A DNA stretch of 64,000 nt, taken from NCBI GenBank assembly GCA_003255065.1, contig QAOA01005126.1, forward strand, positions 772,459-836,458, read 5' to 3'. The first letter of the stretch is position 1, and each line of letters begins with the position of its first letter. Shown here piece after piece: positions 47,237 to 57,769 of this stretch. The notes beneath the pieces are model-generated. The model was given only the letters and a program-made list of their open reading frames with translations. It was not told the DNA's origin and did not search any database. The stretch is from Cercis canadensis. Taxonomy: Eukaryota; Streptophyta; Magnoliopsida; Fabales; Fabaceae. Both the position numbers and the translations under genes were made by a program.

Positions 47237-48176
47237 GTTACCAGTAAAGGTGTTCACGTAGTGGGTCAAACTGATGGACGCGCACGAACTAAACCAAACC
47301 AACCCATTTGGGGAACCTAAACCAATGAGTGCGGTTTGGTTTGGGTACAAATTTGCTAAACTACACCACTGCAGGTCGGTTATCAGGTTTGATATCTCAA
47401 ACTACATGAAAACCGAACGGCACAACAATGCACCGCATAATATTAGATTTTTACTCTCTCTGCTTGAGGTCTTTCATTCTCTCACCTTCTCAATTATCAC
47501 TCTCACCTTTCACCTTCTTAGTTGTCACTCTCACCTCTCCTCTTCTTTCTCGGCCTCTCACACTCTCACCTCGCCTCTTCTATCTCGACAATCCTCTCCG
47601 TTAGATTGAGGTTGTTCTAAACCTCCATTAGAGAATCAAATATTTGAGGTTTTTCCCAAGGAAAAACTTGTTGATTTTGAGGTTATGTTTGAGTGCAGGC
47701 ATGACTGGGGCTATGTTGGTGAGTACGAGGTCGGTGAGGCCCGTGCCGACGACCCCGCATCCGGTTCCTAGCTCTATGGCGCGCTTGCCTCGAAAATCGT
47801 GGAAGTGGGAGTAAGGGTTTGGCATGGGTGTGTCAGGAAGAAATGTGGCTCAATGGTTGGCGAATTTGACGAGGACAAGAGAGCAAGGCCATACAGAGGT
47901 TCTAACATCAGAAATTTACAAAATCTAGTCCTTGACATCTTCAACCCCATGAGTCTGAACTTCATGCTCTCAATCTTACTCTCTTTCTTGTAATTATTCT
48001 TGGTCTTTTTGTCAATTCCAAACCGAACTATTTAGTATCAGTTTGGTTTGTTTCAGTTTGAAGTATGGATTCTAGCCAAACTGCACTGAATCGAACCACA
48101 AAATTATGGTCGGTTTGGTTGCTAGTTCTCTCTCCTAAACTAGCCGAACCAAACCGTGAATAGTCCTAGTTACCAA
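47237..48176. mobile_element. hAT-like non-autonomous element (924 bp plus target duplication)
   Basis: The element runs 47,245-48,168. Ends are TAAAGGTGTTCACG on the left and TAGGACTATTCACGG on the opposite strand at the right. Flanking octamers are GTTACCAG (47,237-47,244) and GTTACCAA (48,169-48,176), 7 of 8 identical. Subterminal AACCAAACC/GGTTTGGTT motifs are dense at 47,285-47,420 and 48,010-48,160, as in the larger hAT element. It interrupts the MULE transposase linker and carries a methyltransferase fragment. Confidence 0.75.
47636..47900 (-). pseudogene. Captured METTL21-type lysine methyltransferase fragment
   Basis: Read on the minus strand, the frame gives SVWPCSLVLVKFA (47,898-47,860), an internal stop, then PNPYSHFHDFRGKRAIELG, GCGVVGTGLTDLVLTN and IAPVMPALKHNLKIN down to KNLKYLIL at about 47,638. 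GKR.IELG.GCG is motif I (S-adenosylmethionine binding) of seven-beta-strand methyltransferases. The 'SVWPCSLVLVKF' and 'APVMPALKHNL.RN' wording resembles plant METTL21-like protein-lysine methyltransferases as I recall them. A few residues between GTG and LTDL appear deleted relative to the family (about YLLG), and the N- and C-terminal parts are missing. It lies wholly inside the hAT-like element, so it is a transduplicated fragment and inactive. Confidence 0.75.
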
Positions 48177-48927
48177 AACTCATAACTTGGTCCTTGTGAC
48201 TATAACAACTCGGTTCAGTTTCATTTTCTTCTATACCCCCCACTTAACTCACATCAGAACTTAGCCATAGGTCACTATAATCATAGTCATAAACACGTAG
48301 TGGCATCAACCTTTGACTAGAACTAGGATAAGAAAGATGGAGGGCAAAAGTAGTAACATCTGATTGATAACATCCCTCAGATCCCAAACCCACTTGATTG
48401 TATGAGGGGAATGAATGAAAAATTAAACTTGGGCCAGCTCCATCAACAGCTTCAGGTTGGCCACCATCTCCACCAACCTCATCCTCCACAGTGTCAATCT
48501 CCACATGTATCTTAATTGGACCTAGAGTATTATGTTGAGCATTACTTTCAAACATCATTTCAACATCTTCACTAGTCCCTAATTTAAATGCAGTATAAAA
48601 TAATAGATTGACTGATATTGGATGTCTATAAATTATCTTGTCAACTACTTGATTTACTTGAAGACACATTTTACTGTGGACATAATATTTTAACCTATTT
48701 AGTCCACATCTATTCCTTAAGTTCAATTCAATAGGGCTCAGACTGTCATAAATAATGTCTTGGGTCCCATCGTAGATCCGATCATTGTAATATATTAAAA
48801 AATTCATCTTCTTCCTAAATTGTTTATTCATGCATTATTAATATTTCATATTAACTATCAATACATTTATTTATAACAATATTCTAACATAAAGGATACA
48901 TTATTTTCAAATGTGAATTTTTTGGGA

Positions 48928-49486
48928 CCATAAGCCGAGTAAAAGATTTTAATATTGTAGTTTTGGAAACAATTTCCACAACTTCAAAAATTATTCTCAC
49001 AAATTAAAGGAATATGATTCAACAAATCATTTTAACATAAGTAGGTTGGCTCTTCTGCTTAGGTTGTTCTCTAATATACCTAAAAACTCTACACAAGTTA
49101 TCCTACACAGATTTGGTAGATGCTTAAGGAGTTTGCTTCACATAATGTAAGAAGCACACATCAATCAAAATTGTCCTATGGTGTCTTCAAGTTCTTCATT
49201 GATTTCTCAAGTTTGATCCAAGTATGGAAACCAAGAAAGAGTTTTGAGGGCACCAAAAGGACAATTTTGATCACTGTGCACCTCCTTGGCAGTGTTTATC
49301 TTTCAACTTTACAAGTTGTTCACTAGTGACGTCACTTGTGGGTCCCACATTTCCTCTTTTTTTTTTTGAAATAGTATATATTAAAAAATTGATAAGTAGG
49401 GTATTGATGAAAATTATTTACAAAGTACTATAGTTATAAAAATTGTTTCCAAAACAACAATATTAAAATCCTTTATCCCATAAGCC
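48928..49486. mobile_element. Mutator-type MITE, 541 bp, with perfect 9-bp target duplication
   Basis: The element spans 48,937-49,477. Terminal inverted repeats are GAGTAAAAGATTTTAATATT (left) and GATAAAGGATTTTAATATTG (right, opposite strand), continuing into GTTTTGGAAACAATTT on both sides. The 9-mer CCATAAGCC flanks it exactly (48,928-48,936; 49,478-49,486). It lies in the 5' leader of the MULE transposase. No coding capacity. Confidence 0.85.
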
Positions 49487-49989
49487 ACATAAACATTTAT
49501 TTATAATCTCAAAAAATTCCTCATATATTATCTAATTTAACTATACATACCACAAATCATGCACATCTTATCTAATTTAATACTTATAAGCTTATTCATT
49601 TTAATCAATATCTCATAACAAAATTAAATTAACACACTTTAAACATTATGTAACAAACAAGACTATGATATCAATTTCAATAAACACTTTGAAGCATATA
49701 TTATATAAAAACAAAATTAACATACCTTAAAAACCACCAACAAATGAATTCTTTGATAAGTTGTAATAATTCTCACACAACAAGCTCTCTCCGACCGTTA
49801 CCACTTTCTTTTTGATTTCTCACAAGCAAGATTTGTACACTTGTATATAGAGTTTCTATAAATGTCATTACGCAATTTCAAAAGTCATTACATAATACAG
49901 TTGAAGCAATATCACAAAAATTTCAAAGATTACAAGTTACCGGTAACGTAATTGGGTGTATGTTGTCATTAGTTTTGTGACACAATTCC

Positions 49990-50260
49990 AAATTGACCAA
50001 ATGACGTCATTTATTATATGACACAATTCAAAATGTCGTGCCATGTATTGTGTGGGGACACATTTGGATATATTGCGTCATCAATATGGTGACGCAATAT
50101 GCACAATTGCATCACCAAATGGGCTGGATTCCCTTCATTTCTCATTTTTTCAAATTCAGATAATATTAAAAAAAAAAACTACAGTAGATGTTAAAATAAT
50201 TTGAAAAGTATGATATTTTTATAATTAAATTTGCTTTTTTGCATTATTAATGTCTATTTT
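49990..50260 (-). repeat. Right terminal inverted repeat of the MULE
   Basis: Inverted counterpart of 22,967-23,280. It contains GACGCAATATGCACAATTGC and GCATCACC motifs and ends ...TGCATTATTAATGTC. The flanking octamer GTGTTATT follows at 50,261-50,268. 48,832-49,990 (apart from the MITE) is AT-rich leader or intron with no gene. Confidence 0.65.
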
Positions 50261-50380
50261 GTGTTATTTGTTACTTTTCTTTTATTTTCTTTTCTGATGA
50301 ATATTATTGGCTAATGATTGAAAACATCATATAAATCAAAGGAAAATGTCTAATTTACCTCATTGAATTTAGGGTTATGA

Positions 50381-50631
50381 GCGGTTTATCTCAAAAACTA
50401 TAAAAATGTGCAAAAAATTCTTATCAACTATCAAAATGTGTAAAAAATCTCCGATCTCCAAACGGCCATCTAAAAATGGACGAAAAATGTCATGTGTCAC
50501 TTTCATTTCCTTTTTACATGTGTGACATGTGATATTTTCTGTCCATTTTTGGATAGTCATTTGGAGATTGGGGACTTTTTACATATTTTGATAATTTTTG
50601 AGGTTCTTTGCACTTTGAAGGTAAATCGCCC
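50381..50631. mobile_element. Fold-back MITE upstream of the host gene
   Basis: The left arm (50,381-50,500) and right arm (about 50,519-50,631) are inverted copies around a short loop. Landmarks are ATCAAAATGTGTAAAAAATC, CCATCTAAAAATGGACGAAA and TGTCATGTGTCAC against GTGTGACATGTGATATTTTC and TGTCCATTTTTGGAT. It could form one long hairpin. No clear target duplication was found. Confidence 0.75.
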
Positions 50632-50786
50632 ATTACCTATAGTCGGAGAGAATAAATTGGACTTCTCCCTAAATCAAAATCCTGATACGTGTGGCCTACC
50701 TCTTAACTGCCACATGGCCTTGTTTGAAGAGCAGTGTCATCCAAGTCTTCTACTACGCTCGCTCCCGTAGAGAGCATAGTCGAGGT

Positions 50787-50797
50787 CACACATAAAA
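50787..50797 (+). promoter_or_regulatory. Possible TATA-like element of the host gene
   Basis: CACATAAAAG lies about 130 bp before the start codon, in the only stretch between the fold-back MITE and the gene with a TATA-like word. A TTAGGGTT telo-box-like word follows at about 50,859-50,866, common in plant 5' leaders. Both are pattern matches only. Confidence 0.3.
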
Positions 50798-50922
50798 GCG
50801 ACCACTTTTCTCGCTGCTTTTATGCCTTTGCCAACGCTTGCGAGTTAGTTACTTAGCGTTAGGGTTCGTTCTGCTTCTGCTTATTCTTCATTCGCGGCGA
50901 TTTTTGGTGATCCGAATCGATC

Positions 50923-53900
50923 ATGGAAGGAGAAGCTGTTGATTTCCACGATTGGGAAGTGCTCCATAAGTCGGAGGACACTGGCCCAGTTGTGGATTCT
51001 GGGAATCTTCTTGGGATCGATTCTGACTCCGATGGTGTGATCAGGTCTGATTATTTCTCCATTGATGGCCAGAGGAGATACGCCAAGGCTGTTGTAGAGG
51101 CGGATGTGAATGAAGAGGGTTCGGTTGAGTCTGATAACCCGAGTTGGATTGACCCTGCTACGGAAACTGGGTATGGGAGGAAGAATTCGAGCGAGTTCTG
51201 GTCTGACTCGAGCAGTGATCGTTCTGAGGAGCGAAAGCTGAGTGATTTCGATAGGGCTAGTGATCTGGGTTTGGAGGAAATCGTGAAAAGCCATGTGGGT
51301 TTTGGAGGGGTTGGAGAAATGGAAGCAGAACATAAGAAATTTGGGGATTTTAGTTATCGTGAGGGTAAAGTTAGTGACTTGGATGTGATAAATGAATTGA
51401 ACTGTGTAGAGAACTCAAAAAGCCAGGCGGGTTTCCAAGATTTTGGGCAAATTCAAATCTCGGAGAAGTGCTTTTCTGATTCGAGTGGAGATGGTTTGGT
51501 CACTGATTTGGGAAGTGGCAATAATGCAAAGATGCCTGACATGTCAGAGCGTTCTAATGAATTGGATGGTGAGCTCAACTCCAAGGAATTGGGAGGAGAG
51601 GAGGAGGATTCAGTAGAGAGCAAAATTGTTGCTGTAGCAGAAATGAAATCTGATTTCAAACCTGATGGTGAGGGAGAGAAGAGAAGAGTACTATGGTGGA
51701 AGGTTCCTTTTGAGGTCCTAAGATACTGTGTTTTTAGGGTGAGCCCTGTGTGGTCTTTCTCTGTGGCCGCGGCGTTTGTGGGATTTATTATCTTGGGAAG
51801 GAGATTGTATAAAATGAAGCGGAAGAGTCAAAGCTTGAAGCTGAAGGTTACTGTGGATGATAAGGTCAGTATTTGCCTTCTTATGGCCATTTTAATTATT
51901 CTTATGGTGTATACCAAAAAATACTATGTTATAGTATACCAAAGAATTATTCTTATGGTGAAATTTTGTGGGCGTTGGAAAGTTGGAGGCTCTAATGCTG
52001 CATGTCACTCTCCACTACTTTGTTATTGGATACTCTCTTTTAGTTTTGTAGAGTTAATGATGCTCATTTTTTGTGCCATGACCATATCTTCATCTTGTCG
52101 TTTGTGGAATTTTGAAATCTTTCTTTTACTATGTTGTTCTTCTTGTCTGGGGTGAGAAATAGACACTTTCTGTTTAAGCATCCGTGATTTGAAACTTACA
52201 TCTCATGACAGTTTTTACGTGAAATCCTTAAAATCTGTGTTTTGCCTTTTCTCACTTCTTTTGGGAGGTGGGGAAGAGATTAGTTTCAATTTGATTTGTT
52301 GATGGAAGAGATCTTTAAAGAAAAATACTTAAAGCTTTGGGACTTCTTGTTCCTGATTATTGTTTAGAAGCAACAGCTGCTTTTACTGGCAACATGTGCG
52401 AACATTGCCATGTTGCATTTTCTTTCTTACTTTGACGTTGTACAGTCCTTATAGACTCAGAGGAAATTGAGTTGTTCTTTTGATGACAACACTTGATAAA
52501 TCCTTTAGTAAGTCTGAGGGTAAAAATTAATCTTCTAATTGCAGTATCAGTTTTTTCTCATAGAACAATAAGTGCTTCTGTGGCAGTATTTAACTCCTTT
52601 CTTATTATAGTCTAAAGCATGATGGATGAGGCATGACATGATAAATCTTTATTGAAAACACTTCGTCCAAGATGGCAACTTTTTAAGATGTTTAAAAGTT
52701 ACTGCAAGCCACATTAATATCTAGTTGTCTCAACACCATAATCACGCTTCCCCCAAAATAACTTGTTTTATAAAGTAGAAAAGAGGCTTGCATGCGTATA
52801 GGTCAAAAGTAGGTCCCCCTTGAATGGGGTAATCAAAAGTAGAACATAAGGAGATATGAGGAGTGCTTAAAGAACAAAACACTCTTTTCTGCGAATGAAA
52901 AATAATTTATGTTTGATTAGTTTCAAAAGCTTTATAAAGTGAATATAATAAAACTGGGGATAAATCTCAATAATTTTGAAGAAAGAGGACCTACAAAGAG
53001 GTGCCATTTGGTTATTTAATCAGTTACCTTCTTAATGTTCTGATTTGTTCCTATCCTGAATTCTAATTTCTGGGTAGGCTTCTGGCAGATTGACTTCTTC
53101 CTGTAGTTCGGGAATTTGACTTTCTGATTGACTGAGAAAGTACATTTTTGAAATTGCAAACATTTAATATTTTTTTTAGATAGATTTTGAGTTCACATGT
53201 TTAAGCACAGGCCTTTCCAGTTGAATATGATGGTCTCATGGAAACTCTAATTTAGTTTGGTGTGTTATTGATATTTCTGAGAAACAAAGGCACTTTAACA
53301 GATATAAAATATATTTCATGAACTTTCCTTGTGGTAGTTATATGGGATTGCTGAATTAAACTTGGTAGATTGATATCTATTAATGGTCATTTTAAATGAA
53401 TACTTCTGTAATACATAGTTTATAAACTCCTTGCATTCCATGCTGTTTAAATGATAGTACACTTACTAACTGATGAAGTTTAAGATAAGTATAGTATATG
53501 ACTTATTGCACAAAGTCATTGCCATTTTGAAATTCTGTATAGTGTAGCATAAGTTTTATTAATTCAAGACAAAATCAAGGCCCAAGGAAATGGAGGAAAG
53601 CATAAACATCTAGCTAGAAGAGTAAATTAGCACCCAAGTCTCATTCTGTGAGATGTCTGCACGTCTTTTTCTTTCACTATCAGCCTTTCACAAATGAATT
53701 TTATGGCAAAACAAAAAGCTTTGTGCAACTTCATATTACACATGGTTTCTCAATGTTGTATAGTTTTAGTGAGTTTGGGGTTTCTATTTGCTTTTTTTTT
53801 TAGCCCAAACTGACAATAATAGATTAGGAAAGGAAGCTCGTAAGTGAAGGAAAAATAGCTGCAAATTGAGAAATGCATATGATTGGTAGGATCAAGAGAT

Positions 53901-55241
53901 CCTAAGATCTTAATTGAGATTCTATCATGATTCTTAGTATTGAAATCTCTGGGTATGTTTTGGATTGTAAAGTCACTACATCCTAGGATCTAGATGGATA
54001 TCTTGACAACCATGGTGCAGACATTCATGACTGTTGCTTCTGCATGGATAGCATCTATTAGAACTTGAAAACTTTCTGGAGAACAAAATCTGTCTCTTCA
54101 ATAAAATGTCTTCAATGGTTAAAAGAGAAAGAAAAGGCAATATTTAATGGTGAACTTAGCTAAGATATGAGTCACATGATGCATTTAGTTAAATTTATGT
54201 ATTTCGTCCATAAAAATTTAACTACTGTTGGTATTTGAAAATTTAACTGCTTCTCCATACCATAAAAATTCTTCTTCAAATCTTATAATTTCACTAGTTT
54301 TAGAAACCAATAGTCATTCTCCCATGTTTCGGAGAATATCCTGTTTCCATTTTTTAATCTTTGCTTTTGCTATTCACATCTACTGTTGTACCTTAGCAAT
54401 GTTGTGTGGAACTTAATTCAGGGAATACATGTTCAAAACCTAAATATACAACTATACTACAAGGTCTGCAAGAGTGAAAAATAATAATATTTAACTATAA
54501 AACTGTACTCTGGAAAGTTTTTGAATGTAGGTTTATGTGTTTCTAGTTGATAAACTGTTCTAAACGTAAACTACCATATCATTTTACTTATATATCATAA
54601 ATTTTTTTCGTGTTTAAATTTATATTTATCATTTTAGCTGTTGTTTATCTCAGTCAAAACCACAATAAAGTACCTTGACAATAACTTTCTATAAAGGTAT
54701 CTAAGAAGATTGTGTTAGAAATTTTATAATAAGCTTGGCAATATAAGCTCAAAAAATTGCTAACCGAGTGCTTACTTTACTCAATAATACTTTTATTGAG
54801 AAAATTATACTTTTCACAATCATTATAGTATTGGGGTTGAGGTTCACTCTCACTATAAATAATAAGTTTCAATAATGAAGGGGTCTTTCTATAATAAGCG
54901 AAAGTTTTGCCCTGCAATTGTTAACCACCACTATGTTTCTAAGTATCTTGTTGGGGTTGTGTTCTGTTGTGAGGAATGGTTGTCAATTCACATCTAATTT
55001 CATATACTGTTGTTTTTTACATGGTTTTATTGATGCTTATCTGCTTCATTCTTTGAGAGATTTCATGTGACATGGTCAACCTTCTGGGTTTCACTAAATA
55101 ATTTTGCAGAAGGTATCTCAGTTTATGAATCGCGCTGCTCGTCTTAATGAGGCATTTTCAGTTGTGAGACGTGTTCCCATAATTCGACCATCGCTACCTG
55201 CTTCTGGGGTCACTCCATGGCCTGTCATGAGTATGAGGTGA
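50923..55241 (+). CDS. Single-pass membrane protein, DUF6821/At4g13530-like (two exons, 357 codons)
   Basis: Exon 1 is 50,923-51,864 (314 codons, phase 0), ending GATAAG before a GTCAGT donor. Exon 2 is 55,110-55,241 (43 codons plus TGA) after a TTTTGCAG acceptor, and reads KVSQFMNRAARLNEAFSVVR... with a stop after PWPVMSMR. The start is the first ATG after a GC-richer leader, in good context (GATCATGG). The protein opens with MEGEAVDFHDWEVLHKSED, followed by about 240 acidic, Ser-rich, probably disordered residues. Then comes a conserved-looking block (RRVLWWKVPFEVLRYCVFRV), one hydrophobic segment at about residues 274-292 (SPVWSFSVAAAFVGFIILG), and a basic stretch (RRLYKMKRKSQ). The acidic N-terminus followed by a positive flank suggests a tail-anchored or C-terminal-anchor protein, with the basic side facing the short C-terminal end. 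The family name is from memory; the molecular role is unknown to me. WEVL near the N-terminus is a candidate ATG8-interacting motif. It is the only host gene here without signs of decay. The codon and base composition (higher GC than its surroundings) support a real gene. Confidence 0.85.
51865..55109 (+). other. Intron 1 of the host gene (3,245 bp)
   Basis: GT-AG intron in phase 0. AT/T-rich with no coding region or well-defined transposon. Exon 1's frame stays open 96 codons into the intron (to 52,155), so a retained-intron product of 410 codons with a hydrophobic tail is possible. Confidence 0.8.
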
Positions 55242-56056
55242 AGTCTTCAATGAATTAAACGATAGGAAGTAGTGTGAAATGCAAGAATGGTCTTACAATA
55301 TAACTTCCTTTTGTATAAAAGTGTGTGTACTTTATGTATGATCTTTGAATTTATGAAGCTTTTCAGTAGCTTCTTGTATATGACATCATAATGTTGTTTT
55401 TTTATGTATTGTTAATATAATTGTCTTGTGAAAATGGTTCACGGGTGTCCCTTGTTGAAGCAGAAGGTTGAATCCAGGGTTTACAGTGCATTTATTTTCT
55501 TGTGATATTATTATTGTAAAAAATGAATCCAGGCTGTTGAGTAGAAAATTTTGATAAAAGTAATGAAAAATTCTTAGGGAAAAGGACACCTAGGTTCTAA
55601 TTTGTGAAGGAAAAGACAAACGACACCTTATTTCTAAGGTTCCTGTGTTAGAAGTCCAAAATATTCCATATTCGATTATTTTCTTTCCCCATGATAAAAT
55701 TATGTGATTATTTTGTTTAAATATAAACAAATACAATAATCACATTATGAATGAATATTATGGTCTTTTCATATTGTGTATTAGAAACTTTCTTATAAAG
55801 TGCCTTAATCACCTTTGCATATTTTCTTCAAAATATTCAAACTTACAAATAATCTCCTAAATTTTTACTGACATTTTATTTGGTTTTGGGAATTAAAATT
55901 CACAAGTTGCTAGAATGAGAATTATAAGGGTGATCGGTAAGGAAGAATAAAATCTGGGCACCTAAATGAGTTATTGTACAGGATTTTTGTGTTGTTAGAA
56001 TGATGAATTTTAAGCATGGTATGTAACTTCTTGCACAAAGTCATGTTGTTGTGGGT
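55242..56056 (+). other. 3' flank of the host gene
   Basis: Probable 3' UTR and then AT-rich intergenic sequence. I see no unambiguous AATAAA signal and no other gene. Confidence 0.5.
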
Positions 56057-56745
56057 TGTAGGAAATACTCCCACAGAGAGAGAGAGAGAGAGAGGGGGGG
56101 GGGGGGGGTGAATAGCTGTTTAACTAAAACGTATATCAGTTCAATATTTAGTTCTCTTTAAGAATTAGTTCTCTGATAAAACATAATTCAACAGAAAATC
56201 AGAACTGACTAAATCAAAGGAGAGCAGAATAATAACAATTCAAAATATCATACTCAAGAAACAGAAGCAGATATAAATCTTAGAAATGCAAATAACTCAG
56301 AATTAAAGAGATGAAAGTAGAAGAAAGATTAGCAAGAGATTTTTGTAGTGGTTCGGCTAACATTGCTTACATCTACTTCTCCCAATTGCTTGGGGTTCCA
56401 CTAAAATTTGAGTTTAGTTGTCTAAGCTTTACATCTACGGTTTTTCTTCAAGCTAATTAAGAATTCAGAATCAAGTTTAGTTGTTTAAGCTTCTCCAAGC
56501 TTACATCCATGATTTTTCTTCAAGCTCACCAAGAACTCATCCCTTCCAACAAAGATGAAAGAAGACTCTCACCCATATTTCTCCCTAAAAATATGAATAA
56601 AAATCCCTTTTATCAAAGATAATGCCCCATTAAAATAAACCTCTCAATAGAGAATAATATTAAAGCTCTCATACATGATGAAGAAGAAGAAGAGAGAAAA
56701 CATAAAGAACAAGCACTCAGATAATCAACATTCTCTTTTTCTCTA

Positions 56746-56777
<32 letters not shown>

Positions 56778-57269
56778 GCTTCTTCTTCTTTTCTAAATTC
56801 TGAAGTCTTGAGTTCCACTCTTAAGATGCAAAATGCCTTCACGTGAAGATAATTGGTTACCACCTATGCCAAGGACAACTATCACACCAAGCAAAAACCC
56901 ACTCACATATCCATTTGTCTTTTAGTGAAAAATATCTCTTACTTTTTCCCTTAAAATGTGGATCTTGCAACAGCACTCTCAAGAGGAAATTTCCTCTTCT
57001 TGCTAAGGCAATTTCTTTATGTGACTAGAGAAATCTTGGATCTTCTAGAGTCTTCAAAAATCCTTGTCCAAGTCAGCAATTTGAACAAACAAATTCTGGA
57101 AGAGTGAGTCCTCTATTCCAAGAACTAGTTCTTAGATAAAAGTAGAACTAGTTCCCAAGACTTCTTACTAACTTGTTCTAAATAAACACTTAGATATAAA
57201 ACACAGGGTTAGAAACATTATGATCATTTGTTATCATCGAAACATGATTAGAGAATTGTGGGGCCAACA
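56057..57269 (-). repeat. 3' LTR of the Copia element
   Basis: On the minus strand it starts TGTTGGCCCCACAATTCTCT at 57,269 and ends ...GTATTTCCTACA at 56,057. Length is 1,213 bp. It contains an AG/G tract (56,077-56,108) and a CT microsatellite (56,741-56,775). Confidence 0.85.
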
Positions 57270-57286
57270 ATCTCCCCCTTTTTGAT
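57270..57286 (-). other. Polypurine tract of the Copia element
   Basis: AAAAAGGGGGAGAT on the minus strand directly before the 3' LTR, the plus-strand priming site of the family. Confidence 0.75.
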
Positions 57287-57769
57287 GATGAAAAATGCCT
57301 AATGGAAATCTCCCCCTGAAAATATGCATACTTTAGAACTAGTTCAAGGACTGGTTCTTAAAGCAGTTTTCAAAGAAAGAAATTTTTAGATAGAGGGAAT
57401 TTCCAATTCAAATACGAATAATAAATCAGATAGACAAATAGAGTATCTCAGATTTCTCCCCCTTTATCATTATCAAAAGAGACAAGGGAAAAGAATAACA
57501 ACAGATAAGAATAAACTATTCCAAAATTCATATTAGAAAAGAAATAGCAGAAGCTGATCATAAAATAAAAATAAAAATAAAAAAAAAACCCAGAATAGAT
57601 ACCATTATAAAGTCAAGAAATTCTCCATGAACAAAAGTCAGGTAGACTATGAACAAATACATAATGCATGATATGTGAAAGGAAAAAGAACACAAAAGGC
57701 TGGATAATAGTCAAGCTAACTACATACACAACAGAAACTTTAACAAAGAAAGTCAGAAATATAATCCTA

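Larger units (their letters stand above)
42780..48831 (-). pseudogene. MULE transposase (mudrA-type) fossil, split by two insertions
   Basis: Minus-strand order: an N-terminal PB1-like segment of plant MULE transposases (48,831-48,244, 195 codons, with YYNDRIYDGTQDI and DKIIYRHPISVN); an acidic linker interrupted by a hAT-like element (47,245-48,168); text up to 46,961 ending NREWQRSQK; a Copia solo LTR (44,378-46,960); then resumption with LYVGQIFLTKDALQ and the Cys-containing DNA-binding part (CNWRLRAYLRTKSKLWKIRKY, about 44,231-44,140). The MULE catalytic part lies at about 43,925-43,480 (INQINETFLYGKYHDTLLI, PLPLAYIIIE, ALISDCHVSI). Here the expected first catalytic Asp of 'IDGT' reads Asn. 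The C-terminal knuckle at 42,880-42,775 (TSRCNLCCIEGYNRWRYN) has lost its expected His and last Cys. Several stops are present. It is certainly inactive. Confidence 0.8.
22967..50260 (-). mobile_element. Ancient Mutator-like element (MULE) enlarged by nested insertions
   Basis: The left end (22,967-23,280) and the reverse complement of the right end (49,990-50,260) are similar over about 250 bp. Both read GAC.TWAATAATGCAAAA, then a CATACTTTTCAAA block, then an ATCTGAATTTGAAAAAA block, then GCATCACC/GACGCAAT motifs. The direct repeat GTGTTATT flanks them at 22,959-22,966 and 50,261-50,268, with one mismatch if extended to the 9 bp usual for Mutator. Inside are a MULE transposase fossil (minus) and a plant-mobile-domain fossil (plus). 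The native length would be perhaps 7-9 kb; the remainder is later insertions. That the two ends belong to one element is my inference. Confidence 0.6.

Noticed and set aside
47799-47993. 64-codon plus-strand frame in the hAT-like element
   Set aside because: Antisense shadow of the methyltransferase fragment.
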